Below are positions 46,100 through 54,331 of a DNA stretch of 64,000 nt, piece by piece. Under the pieces are notes generated by a model. That model ran no database searches and had not been told where the DNA came from. It worked only from the letters and a program-made list of their open reading frames with translations. Made by a program: the position numbers and the translations under genes. Origin of the DNA: Bradyrhizobium sp. (GTDB taxonomy: Bacteria; Pseudomonadota; Alphaproteobacteria; Rhizobiales; Xanthobacteraceae); NCBI RefSeq assembly GCF_030646015.1, contig NZ_JAUSLT010000087.1, positions 1 through 64,000 of the forward strand, in the 5' to 3' direction. Numbering within the stretch: position 1 is the first letter of the stretch; every line of letters begins with the position of its first letter.

Positions 46100-46918
46100 T
46101 TACCGCCCCTTGAAATTCGCCACGCGGCGCTCGGCGGTCGCCTTGACGCCCTCCTTGAAATCCTCGGTGGCGCGCAGGCGACTTTGTTCGGCGAGTTCAT
46201 GGTTGGTGGCGGCGAGCACGCGGTCGGCGAGGCCGGCGCGCATGGTGGCGCGGGTCGAGAGCAGGCCGAGCGGCGAGCATTCGGCGATCTCGGCGGCGAG
46301 CTTCATCGCCTCGGCGCGAACCTGGTCCTGCGGCACGCACACATTGGCGAGGCCCATTTTCGTGGCTTCCTCGCCGGTGACGCGGCGGCTGGTGTAGAAA
46401 ATCAGCTCGGCGTTGTTCTTGCCGACCAGTTCGGGAAGCGTCGTGGTCAGCCCGAAGCCGGGATGGAAGCCGAGTTTGGTGAAGTTGGCGGAGAACCGCG
46501 CTTCCGGGCAGGTGACGCGGAAATCCGCGGATACCGCGAGGCCGAGGCCGCCGCCGATGGCGGCGCCCTGTACGGCGGCGACGATCGGCTTCTTGGCGCG
46601 GAAGATGCGCACCGCGTGCAGGTAAAGACTGTTGATCGAACCGAGGCTGTCGGCGGGATCACCCTTCGCATCACCCTTGGCTTCGGCCGCTTCCTGCGCC
46701 TGCCGCTTCGGATCGCTGAAATTGGCGCCGGCGCAGAACGCCTTGCCTTGCGCGGCGAGCACCGAGGCGCGGATCTCGATGTCCTTGTCGAATTCCTCCA
46801 GCGCGTCGGCGATCTGGTTGATCAGCGAGATGTCGAAGAAGTTCAGCGGCGGCCGCTGGATTTCGATCAGGCCGACGTGGCCGTGCTTCTCGACGCCGAT
46901 GTCCGTGAATTTTGTCAT
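46100..46918 (-). CDS. Enoyl-CoA hydratase/isomerase family protein
   Basis: A 272-residue crotonase-fold enzyme. The first block is VGLIEIQRPPLNFFDISLIN, then SVLAAQGKAFCAGANFSDPK (oxyanion-hole), and KPIVAAVQGAAIGGGLGLAV (second hole). The helix LGFHPGFGLTTTLPELVGKN follows. It differs from the hydratase at 42078 and lies on the opposite strand. It is probably co-transcribed with the acyl-CoA dehydrogenase upstream, 198 bp away across a family B repeat. The reaction in the pathway is not known. Confidence 0.94.
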   Translation of the reverse strand: MTKFTDIGVEKHGHVGLIEIQRPPLNFFDISLINQIADALEEFDKDIEIRASVLAAQGKAFCAGANFSDPKRQAQEAAEAKGDAKGDPADSLGSINSLYLHAVRIFRAKKPIVAAVQGAAIGGGLGLAVSADFRVTCPEARFSANFTKLGFHPGFGLTTTLPELVGKNNAELIFYTSRRVTGEEATKMGLANVCVPQDQVRAEAMKLAAEIAECSPLGLLSTRATMRAGLADRVLAATNHELAEQSRLRATEDFKEGVKATAERRVANFKGR

Positions 46919-46966
46919 GTGCTTGTCTCCGAGATGAATGGAAGTCCTGCAACGAAGAAGGTGCGC

Positions 46967-47107
46967 CCCCTCTCCCCTTGTGGTCGAGACGAGCGAAGCT
47001 CGCTCTGAGAGGGCTGGGGTGAGGGGTTACGGTCTATTGATAGGCCGTAACCCCTCACCCGGATTGCATCTGACGATGCAATCCGACCTCTCCAACAAGG
47101 GGAGAGG
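46967..47107. repeat. Inverted-repeat element, family B (copy 3)
   Basis: Between the enoyl-CoA hydratase and acyl-CoA dehydrogenase genes. Left arm cctctccccttgtggtcgag, right arm acctctccaacaaggggaga. More diverged than copies 1 and 2; the right half reads ctcacccggattgcatctgac. Confidence 0.88.
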
Positions 47108-47116
47108 TTTAGAAAG

Positions 47117-48277
47117 TCAGCGCAGCCCGAGCCCGCGGGCGATGATGCCGCGCAGCACCTCGGTGGTGCCGCCCTGGATGGTCAGTTTCGGCGCGGTCTT
47201 GATCGCGAACGACAGCTGGTTCTCCAGCGTCTCGCGGTTGGTGGCGTTCTCCTCGACGAAGGCGGCGAGGTCGCGCACCCGGTGCGGCAATTGCTGTTCC
47301 CAGATGGTGCCGATGTCCTTGACGATGGAAGCTTCCACCACGGGCTCCTTGCCGGCCTGCAGCATGCCCGCCACCGACACCGACATCCGCCGCATGGTGT
47401 GCAGTTGCGCGACGAGGCGTCCGATGCCTTCGGCGCTGCGGGTGTCCGGCTTGGGCCCGACCGCGCGAACCAGTTCGGTCAGCACGTAGTAGGTTTCGAG
47501 AAAGCGCTCCGGCCCGGAGCGTTCATAAGCGAGCTCGGAAGTCGCCTGCTTCCAGGCGCCGTCGATTTCGCCCAGCATATGATCGTCGGGCACGAAGTAG
47601 TCGGTAAACACCACCTCGTTGAACTCGAACTGGCCGGTGATCTGGCCGATCGGGTTCACCTGGATGCCCGGCTGCTTCATCTTGACCAGGAATTGCGTCA
47701 GCCCGTGGCGGCGGTTTTCTTTCGTCGGCGGCGAGGTACGAAAGATCGCGATCATGTAGTCGGCGATATGCGCCGACGAGGTCCAGATCTTGGTGCCGTT
47801 GATCAGGAAGCCGCCGTCGGTCTTGGTCGCCTTGGTCTTGGCGGCGAACAGGTCGGAGCCGGAATTCGGCTCGCTCATGCCGATGGCGAAGCAGACCTCG
47901 CCGCGGCAGATCCGCGGCAGGATGTCCATTTTGATATGCTCGGGCGCGTATTTCAAAAGCACCGGGCCGCTCTGGCGGTCGGCGACGAAGAAGCGGCGCG
48001 TCGGCGCATTGGCGACGCGCATTTCCTCGGTCACTACGTAGCGCTCCAGAAATGAGCGCTCGTGGCCGCCATATTTCTTCGGCCAGGTCATGCCGAGCCA
48101 GCCGCGCTCGCCGACTCTGCGGGAAAATTCCGGCGCGTCGGTGTCCTCGCGGTTGGGCTGGTGCGGATCGAAAGTGCCGGCGGCAATTTCGTCGGCGAGA
48201 AACTGGCGTACTTCCTTGCGCAACTGCTCGCATTCGGGCGGCAGGCGGATCGGATCGAAACGGAGGGCTGCGGTCAT
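47117..48277 (-). CDS. Acyl-CoA dehydrogenase (catalytic-type subunit)
   Basis: A 386-residue flavin dehydrogenase of CoA thioesters. Family blocks are MTWPKKYGG, FAIGMSEPNSGSDLFAAKTKA, GTKIWTSSAHIADYMIAIFR and the C-terminal GGTTEVLRGIIARGLGLR. The MCAD-type catalytic Glu position reads Gly in IQGGT, but Glu252 in LAYERSG falls where isovaleryl/long-chain types keep their catalytic base. So this subunit looks active. It is 215 bp from the next dehydrogenase gene upstream on the same strand. The pair resembles heteromeric dehydrogenases of steroid or pimelate breakdown, which is inference. Confidence 0.95.
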   Translation of the reverse strand: MTAALRFDPIRLPPECEQLRKEVRQFLADEIAAGTFDPHQPNREDTDAPEFSRRVGERGWLGMTWPKKYGGHERSFLERYVVTEEMRVANAPTRRFFVADRQSGPVLLKYAPEHIKMDILPRICRGEVCFAIGMSEPNSGSDLFAAKTKATKTDGGFLINGTKIWTSSAHIADYMIAIFRTSPPTKENRRHGLTQFLVKMKQPGIQVNPIGQITGQFEFNEVVFTDYFVPDDHMLGEIDGAWKQATSELAYERSGPERFLETYYVLTELVRAVGPKPDTRSAEGIGRLVAQLHTMRRMSVSVAGMLQAGKEPVVEASIVKDIGTIWEQQLPHRVRDLAAFVEENATNRETLENQLSFAIKTAPKLTIQGGTTEVLRGIIARGLGLR

Positions 48278-48299
48278 GTTCTGGTCCCGGATGTTCTCT

Positions 48300-48449
48300 T
48301 CACCCTCCCCTGGAGGGGGAGGGTCGCTCGCGTAGCGAGCGGGGTGGGGTGACGGTCTCTCATCGCGAACAGTGCCGGGGTTGAGAGATCACCCCACCCC
48401 GTCTCGCATCTTGCGATGCGAGCCGACCCTCCCCCTCCAGGGGAGGGTA
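48300..48449. repeat. Inverted-repeat element, family A (copy 4)
   Basis: Between the two acyl-CoA dehydrogenase genes. Left arm accctcccctggagggggag then ggtcgctcg, right arm cgaccctccccctccagggg then agggt. The inner parts are gagcggggtggggtgacggtc and gagatcaccccaccccgtc. Confidence 0.92.
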
Positions 48450-48491
48450 AGGGCTGCGTCGTTTTGAGTTTACATCTCTCATCGACATCCC

Positions 48492-49568
48492 TCAGCGCGA
48501 CGCTACCAGCGGCCATAGTTCGTCGGCGCCGCGGTCGGCGACCAGTTTGCCGAGTTCGACCGCCCAATAGCTTTCCGAACCGAAATCGTCGCGCCAGGCC
48601 AGCGCGCGCAGGGAGTAGCGGTGCAGGATGTGCTCGACGGTAAAACCGATCGCGCCGTGCACCTGGTGGGCGATCGCGGCGCCTTTCTCGGCAGCTTCCG
48701 AACAGCGGATTTTGGCCGAGGCCGCTTCGAGGAAGAAGGCGTCGTCGAACGAGGTGCTGTTGGCGATGGCGTCCGCCGCCGAAGTCGCGGCTGCCAACGC
48801 GGCTGCCGACTCGCCGGCGAGCTTTGCCAGATTGTGCTGCACCGCCTGGAATTTCGAGATTTTCTTCTCGAAGGCGACGCGCTCGTTGGAATAGCGCACG
48901 CTGATGTCCAGCATCGATTCCAGCGCGCCGGCGATCTGCAGGCTGCGCGCCACGCCGCCCATCAGCATCAGGGCGGTCTGGTCAAAGCCCTTCGGCGCCG
49001 GTTTGGTCGTGATCGGCGCCACATTGCTGAATGTCACGGTGTCGCTGGCGTCGCCACCGAGTCCGAGCCCTGCCTCGATCCGCACGGCGGCGGCATCGAC
49101 CAGCGCGATCGACAAGCCGCTGGCACCGCTTGCAAGGACGGCAATATGTTTGGCGGCCTTGGCGAAAGGCACGCCACGGGCGCGGCCTGACAAGGTGCCG
49201 TCGGCGTTGAGCGTGATGCGATCCCGAGGGCTCGCGGGCGCCACCGTCATCTCGCCCTCGGGGGAGGCGATCTTCGCCTGCGCCAGCAGCCATCCCGCCA
49301 GCATGGTCTCGGCCAGCGGCACGGCAAGCGCAAAGCGCCCGGCCGAACTCAGCACGCTAAAACCTTCGGCGAGGCTGGCGCCGGAGCCGCCCAAATCGTC
49401 AGGCACCCAGGACAGCGGCAGGCCGGATTCGGTCAGCGCCTGCCACAGCGGCGCTTTCCAGCTGCCGTTCTTGTCGCTGTTGATGGTCTGGGCGTCGGCG
49501 AGATCCGCGAAAATCTTCTCGGCGGTCTCGGCAACGATGTTCTCACTCTCCGCCACAGCGTTCCCCAT
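48492..49568 (-). CDS. Acyl-CoA dehydrogenase-like protein (possible non-catalytic partner subunit)
   Basis: A 358-residue protein with the acyl-CoA dehydrogenase fold: an N-terminal helical part (EKIFADLADAQTIN), middle beta domain and a C-terminal helical domain LDISVRYSNERVAFEKKISK with AAIAHQVHGAIGFTVEHILH. The segment homologous to the catalytic Glu of the partner (YERSG) is missing: it reads ARSLQIAGALESMLDI. The ATG at 49568 gives MGNAVAESENIVAE; the open frame upstream is unrelated. It may contribute FAD contacts but not the base, as in alpha-beta heteromers. The SDR gene is divergent from it. Confidence 0.92.
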   Translation of the reverse strand: MGNAVAESENIVAETAEKIFADLADAQTINSDKNGSWKAPLWQALTESGLPLSWVPDDLGGSGASLAEGFSVLSSAGRFALAVPLAETMLAGWLLAQAKIASPEGEMTVAPASPRDRITLNADGTLSGRARGVPFAKAAKHIAVLASGASGLSIALVDAAAVRIEAGLGLGGDASDTVTFSNVAPITTKPAPKGFDQTALMLMGGVARSLQIAGALESMLDISVRYSNERVAFEKKISKFQAVQHNLAKLAGESAAALAAATSAADAIANSTSFDDAFFLEAASAKIRCSEAAEKGAAIAHQVHGAIGFTVEHILHRYSLRALAWRDDFGSESYWAVELGKLVADRGADELWPLVASR

Positions 49569-49815
49569 TTTGAATTGGCACCGCGCCCGGCAGTTCCGCC
49601 GGACCCTGAGTGCGATCTTTTCTTGCACCGCATGATGAGGAAAAGCCACTGCTAAGACAAGCGCCTGCCGCAGGGCCGCCTGCGGGGCCGGCATGCAGCA
49701 ATGGTTGCCGAGCCATGAATTCCGCCCAGTGGAGTTTGGCGGATTTGCGGGCATTTGCCCGCGCGATGTGGTAGATCGCGGCCCGGATCGAATAATCAAG
49801 AAAAGGAAGTTTCGG

Positions 49816-50598
49816 ATGTCGAAGGATGGTTTGTGCGCAGTCGTCACCGGTTCGGCGTCCGGCCTGGGGGCCGCGACCGCGGCCATTCTGGCCAAGGGCG
49901 GCGCGCGCATAGTGGTCAATTATTCCTCCAGTGCTGGGGAAGCCGAGGCCACCGCCGATCTCTGCCGTGCCGCCGGCGCCGAAGTGGTGGTGGTGCAGGG
50001 CGACGTCTCCCGCGACGAGGACTGCAAGAAGATCGTCGCGGCCGCGGCGCCCTGGGGACGGATCGATGCGCTGATCAACAATGCCGGGATTACCAAGCAT
50101 GTCCCGCATGCCGATCTCGACGGTCTGTCGGCGGAGGATTTTCAGCGGCTGTTCGGCGTCAATACCATCGGACCGTTCCAAATGGTCCGCGCAGCGCGGG
50201 GCCTGCTGGAGGCCGGCGCCAAGGCCTCGGGCCGGGCGTCATCAGTCGTCAACATCTCGTCGGTCGCCGGCATCAGCGGCGTCGGCTCGTCCATTGCCTA
50301 TGCCGCCAGCAAGGGCGCGCTCAACACAATCACCTATTCGCTGGCGCGCGCGCTGGCGCCGCTGATCCGCGTCAACACGGTATGCCCCGGCTATATCGAC
50401 ACGCCCTGGTTCACCAAGGGCCGCGGCGAGGCGGGCGCCAAGGCGGTGCGTGACAGCGTGATCGCGCGGGTGCCGCTCAAGGTCGCCTCATCGGCGGAAG
50501 ATATCGCGCAGCTGGTGTGCTTCCTGGCGACGCCCGCCTCGAGCAACATGACCGGCGAGGTCGTGCGAATGGATGCGGGGCTGCATCTGATTACGTGA
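49816..50598 (+). CDS. SDR family oxidoreductase
   Basis: A 260-residue classical short-chain dehydrogenase/reductase using NAD(P). Cofactor motif TGSASGLG is at residues 11-18 (VVTGSASGLGAA), DV is in QGDVSRDED, NNAG is at NAGITK, and the catalytic Ser-Tyr-Lys are in NISSVAGISGVGSSIAYAASKGAL. The substrate is unknown; in this context a 3-hydroxyacyl-CoA or a ring alcohol would fit. The ATG at 49816 is preceded by AAAAGGAAG about 9-12 bp upstream. It is divergent from the dehydrogenase gene at 48492. Confidence 0.95.
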   Translation: MSKDGLCAVVTGSASGLGAATAAILAKGGARIVVNYSSSAGEAEATADLCRAAGAEVVVVQGDVSRDEDCKKIVAAAAPWGRIDALINNAGITKHVPHADLDGLSAEDFQRLFGVNTIGPFQMVRAARGLLEAGAKASGRASSVVNISSVAGISGVGSSIAYAASKGALNTITYSLARALAPLIRVNTVCPGYIDTPWFTKGRGEAGAKAVRDSVIARVPLKVASSAEDIAQLVCFLATPASSNMTGEVVRMDAGLHLIT

Positions 50599-50611
50599 GG
50601 ATATCGAAAAA

Positions 50612-50706
50612 GTAGGGTGGGCAAAGGCGCCCTTGCGCCGTGCCCACCAGATTTTCCAAATGCGACATGTGTCGGTGGGCACGCTTACGCTTTGCCCACC
50701 CTACGA
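50612..50706. repeat. Inverted-repeat element, family E (copy 2)
   Basis: Between the convergent SDR and GlsB genes. Left arm gtagggtgggcaaaggcgcc then cttgcgccgtgcccacc, right arm ggtgggcacgcttacgcttt then gcccaccctacgac. Matches copy 1 at 15528-15632. Confidence 0.92.
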
Positions 50707-50711
50707 CACGG

Positions 50712-50990
50712 TCACCTATTGCCGGGATCCGAAATCATCCGGCTCGCCACCAGCCGGTTCCAGATGAACAGCACCACCACCGCGCCGATGGTCGCGGTGA
50801 TGAAGCCGGCGCCCTGGTCCGGGCCGTAATGGCCGATGGCCTGGCCGATGAAGGTCGCCAGAAACGCGCCGGCGATGCCGAGCACGGTGGTCAGGATGAA
50901 GCCGCCCGGTGTGTTTGGGCCCGGCGACAGCCATCGCGCGATGAGGCCGGCGACAAAGCCGACCAGAATGATCCAGAGGATGCCGCTCAT
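50712..50990 (-). CDS. GlsB/YeaQ/YmgE family membrane protein
   Basis: A 92-residue protein with three transmembrane helices: ILWIILVGFVAGLIARWLSP, GGFILTTVLGIAGAFLATFIG, and FITATIGAVVVLFIWNRLV. The RWLSPGPNTPGGFILTTVLGIAGA segment is the family signature. These proteins are often stress-related and of unknown molecular function. It is upstream of and in the same direction as a DUF937 gene's neighbour position, but the two genes have separate strands of context; an operon is not clear. Confidence 0.9.
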   Translation of the reverse strand: MSGILWIILVGFVAGLIARWLSPGPNTPGGFILTTVLGIAGAFLATFIGQAIGHYGPDQGAGFITATIGAVVVLFIWNRLVASRMISDPGNR

Positions 50991-51036
50991 TTGTATCGTC
51001 CTTTTCCAGAATGCAGGCTGGCAGGCGCGGCCTGCG

Positions 51037-51621
51037 TCAGATCCATTTCGACAATTCGCTTTCGGTCGGCAGCCGTCCGTCCGGCGTCAACTGGTCGATG
51101 ACGCCGGGCAATTGCTGGCTCAGTCCATCAAGCAACTCGTCGCGCGATAGACCCGTTTGCGACGTCAGCGCATTGATCTGATCGACGCCCAAGGCCTTGC
51201 CGAGATCGCCGGGCGCAATCGACTTGTTCTCGCCCTTGCCGACCCATGAATCCGCCACCTCGCCCTGGCCGTGCTGCTGGAATTGCTTGAGCAGGTCGCC
51301 GAGCCCGCCCGAGATCACGGTGCCGGCGGCAGCGCCCCCGAGCAGACCGCCGAGGCCGCCCTTCAGCAGGTCACCGAGACCGCCGCCCATGCCGCCGCCG
51401 GGCAGCCCGGCATTGACGGTGTTGGGTGAGGGCGCCGGCGCGGGAGCAGTCTGCGGTTTGCCGCCGCCGCCGATGTGCTTGACCGCCTTGTAGGCCAGCA
51501 ACGCCAGGATCGCCATGGTGATGGGCGACATTCCGCCCTTGCCGCCCTTGTCCTGCGCGTTCGGATTGCTCGGGCCGCGCGGGCCGTTCTGCATGCCGTT
51601 GAGTACGTCGAGTAAACCCAT
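51037..51621 (-). CDS. YidB family (DUF937) protein
   Basis: A 194-residue protein with a Gly/Ala-rich middle: MGLLDVLNGMQNGPRGPSNP, then a hydrophobic helix (MSPITMAILALLAYKAVKHI), a Pro/Gly-rich linker with GLGDLLKGGLGGLLGGAAAG, and a conserved C-terminal half ADSWVGKGENKSIAPGDLGKALGVDQINALTSQTGLSRDELLDGLS. The C-terminal DUF937 block is typical; the function is unknown. I chose the ATG at 51621; the longer frame to 52308 is an antisense shadow of the ketopantoate-reductase-like gene. Confidence 0.9.
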   Translation of the reverse strand: MGLLDVLNGMQNGPRGPSNPNAQDKGGKGGMSPITMAILALLAYKAVKHIGGGGKPQTAPAPAPSPNTVNAGLPGGGMGGGLGDLLKGGLGGLLGGAAAGTVISGGLGDLLKQFQQHGQGEVADSWVGKGENKSIAPGDLGKALGVDQINALTSQTGLSRDELLDGLSQQLPGVIDQLTPDGRLPTESELSKWI

Positions 51622-51780
51622 TGTCGTCTCCTGCCGCGTACCAGCCCCGCGACAAACATAACGGCGCGCCATGACGGTTACAAGGCGCGGGGCCGGCGGC
51701 GGCGGCGCGCTCGCAGAGCGACGCGGCATCGCAGACGAAAATCTGCTATTTGAACGAGAGCTGAACGAGGGCGGGGCGCG

Positions 51781-52794
51781 ATGACGGCAGACAGGTTGAT
51801 CGGCATCGCCGGGGCCGGCAGCATCGGCTGCTTTGTCGGTGGCATGCTGGCGGCGGGCGGCCGCCAGGTCGCCCTGCTGGCGCGGCCCCGCGTGATCGCC
51901 GAGATCGAAAGCAACGGACTGCGGCTGACAAGCTTCGAAGGCCTCGACCGCAGGATTGCGGCGGACCAGCTGACGCTGTCGGAAAATCCGTCGATTTTTG
52001 ACGATGCCGGCGTGGTGCTGGTGACGGTCAAGAGCGCCGATACCGCCGAGATCGCCGGCGTTATCGCGAGGCACGCGCCGCATGATGCGGTCATCGTGTC
52101 CCTGCAGAACGGCGTCGGCAATGTCGGCGTGCTGCGCGAGCGATTGCCGGGGCGGATCGTGCTCGGCGGCATGGTGCCGTTCAACGTCGTCTCCGTGGGC
52201 CAGGGCCGGTTCCACCGCTCCACCTCGGGCGACATCGTGATCGAAGCGGATGAGGCCGCCACCGCGGAGCGGCTGTCGGTGCCGGGGCTGAAGCTGCGCG
52301 CCACGCAAGACATTTCAGGCGTGCAATGGGGCAAGCTGCTGGTCAATCTCAACAACGCGCTCAACGCGCTGGCCGGCCTGCCGCTGCGCCGGCAGCTGGC
52401 GCTCAGGACATGGCGCAGGCTGTTCGCCGACCAGATGGCGGAGGGACTGGCGGCGCTCAAGGCCGAAGGCATCAAGCCGGTGTCGTCGACGCCGGTGCCG
52501 GCGAACTGGACGCCGCATCTGCTGCGGCTGCCGGACGGCATTTTCAATGCCGTGCTGGGGCGAACGATGAAGATCGATCCGGAGGCGCGCTCGTCGATGT
52601 GGGAAGACCTGCAGCGCGGACGGGCCACCGAAATCGATTATCTGCAGGGCGTCATCACTGAAATCGCCGACCGCCACGGGCTGCAGGTGCCGCTGTCGCG
52701 CCGCATCGTGGCGCTGATCCGGAATGCGGAACAAGCCGGCAAGGGCTCGCCGGGACTGACGCCGGAGCAGATCCGCGATGCGCCGCTACCTTGA
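51781..52794 (+). CDS. 2-dehydropantoate 2-reductase family protein
   Basis: A 337-residue NAD(P)H-dependent reductase. The N-terminal Rossmann motif is GIAGAGSIGCFVGGMLAAGG, then VLVTVKSADTAEI and SLQNGVGN typical of PanE/ApbA proteins. The C-terminal catalytic Lys/Asn region is QWGKLLVNLNNALNALAGL. It may make D-pantoate, but the family also has other 2-keto reductases, so panE is not assigned. The ATG at 51781 follows a GGGCGCG with no clear Shine-Dalgarno sequence. It is divergent from the YidB gene and convergent with the small exported-protein gene. Confidence 0.9.
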   Translation: MTADRLIGIAGAGSIGCFVGGMLAAGGRQVALLARPRVIAEIESNGLRLTSFEGLDRRIAADQLTLSENPSIFDDAGVVLVTVKSADTAEIAGVIARHAPHDAVIVSLQNGVGNVGVLRERLPGRIVLGGMVPFNVVSVGQGRFHRSTSGDIVIEADEAATAERLSVPGLKLRATQDISGVQWGKLLVNLNNALNALAGLPLRRQLALRTWRRLFADQMAEGLAALKAEGIKPVSSTPVPANWTPHLLRLPDGIFNAVLGRTMKIDPEARSSMWEDLQRGRATEIDYLQGVITEIADRHGLQVPLSRRIVALIRNAEQAGKGSPGLTPEQIRDAPLP

Positions 52795-52817
52795 GACGTG
52801 TGGATGATCGCTCCACA

Positions 52818-52938
52818 CGTCGTCCCCGCGAACGCGGGGACCCATACTCCGCGGTGGTAGCTGTTTGCGTGGTGTCTGCCGCTGGTGTTCTCACCGAGAG
52901 GACACGGCGTATGGGTCCCTGCGTTCGCAGGGACGACA
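52818..52938. repeat. Inverted-repeat element, family C (copy 7)
   Basis: Left arm cgtcgtccccgcgaacgcgg then ggacccatactccg, right arm gtatgggtccctgcgttcgc then agggacgac. Between the convergent ketopantoate-reductase-like and hypothetical genes. Confidence 0.92.
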
Positions 52939-52942
52939 GCAA

Positions 52943-53572
52943 TCAGCTCCGCTTGGCCTTGCTCGGCGATGGGCTGAACAGCTTCTTGATATCCTTGATG
53001 CCTTCGGAGAGTCGCGGCCACTCGCAGGAGAAGGAATCCCTGGCGCAATTGGTGGCTCTGGTCCGTGACCTCACCTCGCCAGACCTCACCTCGCCAGATC
53101 TGGGCTCGCTGGTGGCGGCGGCCTGATGTTGTCGCGCCGGATTCCCCCTGGGCACCGGGACCTTTTCAACTTCGCTTTTCAGCGAGACCTGCTGCACTTG
53201 CCGCTGCCTGGCCGTGAAGGCGGCGGCGATGGTGGAGCGCCGCTCCTGCTCCAGATAGGCAATATACTCTTCGTCGATTTTCTTCTGCTCTTCCGGCGTC
53301 GGGTTCGGTCCCGCGATGTCGAAGTGCCGGTTCTGCATGAAATCGAAATAGGTGTAGCCGCCGCCGGGCTTGCGCCGGCCGGCGAATTTCGAATGGCAGT
53401 CGCCGAGCCTGGATGTCTTTTCTTCCTTGGTCGACGCCTTCTCGGCGGTGTCGGCGCATGACTCGAAATCGGCCGGCTTGCTGCTCCACCACTGCGCCTG
53501 CGCGCACGGCGGCGTCAGCACGACGCAGGCCGCGAATGTTGCCATCAGCAAGGTGGATGTACGTGACGCCAT
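52943..53572 (-). CDS. Hypothetical exported protein
   Basis: A 209-residue protein of unknown function. Signal peptide MASRTSTLLMATFAACVVLTPPCAQAQ (start ATG at 53572), then a short Cys-containing region (SCADTAEKASTKEEKTSRLGDCHSKFAGRR) and Tyr/Phe-rich GGYTYFDFMQNRHFDIAGPN. A charged helical middle follows (EEQKKIDEEYIAYLEQERRS). The C-terminal part carries a duplicated SGEVR unit from a 15-bp tandem repeat and a second Cys pair. The two Cys could be disulfide-bonded in the periplasm. No relatives come to mind. Confidence 0.75.
   Translation of the reverse strand: MASRTSTLLMATFAACVVLTPPCAQAQWWSSKPADFESCADTAEKASTKEEKTSRLGDCHSKFAGRRKPGGGYTYFDFMQNRHFDIAGPNPTPEEQKKIDEEYIAYLEQERRSTIAAAFTARQRQVQQVSLKSEVEKVPVPRGNPARQHQAAATSEPRSGEVRSGEVRSRTRATNCARDSFSCEWPRLSEGIKDIKKLFSPSPSKAKRS
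53067..53096. repeat. 15-bp tandem repeat in hypothetical gene
   Basis: Two perfect 15-bp units, gacctcacctcgcca at 53067-53081 and 53082-53096, encoding a doubled SGEVR on the - strand. In frame, so it would be tolerated. Confidence 0.95.
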
Positions 53573-53774
53573 CACCGACGATTTTCCGAAATTTTCAAGA
53601 CCAGGTTCCCGCGACACAACGTATACCAATTGTCGCCATTATCGGGACGCTTGTCACCCCGGAACTGGGCGTTTTTCCGGCACACATTCTGACGTATTGG
53701 ATTCGCTGTGAAGGCCGGATACATCGGCATCGCACTGAAATTGCAGAGAATATCGTGACGACGCCGGCGAACGG

Positions 53775-54257
53775 CTATTTCCTGCACCTGATATAGGCAG
53801 CGCCGTTGATGCGAATGTTGTTCCGATCCAGCACCGTCACCGTCACCGTGTCATGCCGCGGGCTTTTCTTCGCTCTGTAGTCGTCCCAGAATTCGAAGCA
53901 GGTCAGCTTCAGCGTGATCGCATTGCCCTTGGTCGCATGGCTGTCGACGCGGCAATGGTTTTCATACTGGTCGTACAGCGGAGCGGGTTTGCCATTCTCT
54001 GAATTCTTCAGGTCGATCATGGTTTTCGAATCCGGGCCGTCGCCATAGCGGCATTCCTTCCGGTTTTTTGCCCAGTAACCTTCCCACTTCTCGGCGGCGG
54101 CGGTCGACGGCTTTGACGCGGCGGCGGTCGCCTTGGGGGCGGCCGATGCCGGCGTCGCGCCGCCATGGCCTGGAAGCGCGAGTAGCGCGAACGCCAGGAC
54201 TGCCGTGCGTGCACGTTGCAACAAGCGCGATTCGTTGAGACATTTTCTCTGCATCAT
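53775..54257 (-). CDS. Hypothetical exported protein
   Basis: A 160-residue protein of unknown function. It has a signal peptide (RARTAVLAFALLALPGHGGA) then an Ala/Lys/Ser-rich linker (APKATAAASKPSTAAAEK). The mature part has aromatic and Cys residues: EGYWAKNRKECRYGDGPDSKTM, then YENHCRVDSHATKGNAITLKLTCFEFWDDYR and a final Cys-Arg-Lys. The spaced cysteines suggest disulfides. The start used is ATG 54257; a GTG at 54263 is also in frame. It is divergent from the oxidoreductase gene. I do not recognise the family. Confidence 0.75.
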   Translation of the reverse strand: MMQRKCLNESRLLQRARTAVLAFALLALPGHGGATPASAAPKATAAASKPSTAAAEKWEGYWAKNRKECRYGDGPDSKTMIDLKNSENGKPAPLYDQYENHCRVDSHATKGNAITLKLTCFEFWDDYRAKKSPRHDTVTVTVLDRNNIRINGAAYIRCRK

Positions 54258-54331
54258 TGGCACTCTTGTCCGTTGCCGAATATAGTCGCTGCTGGCCGAT
54301 TTCGAGTTCGATTTCCTGCAGGAGACTTCAG

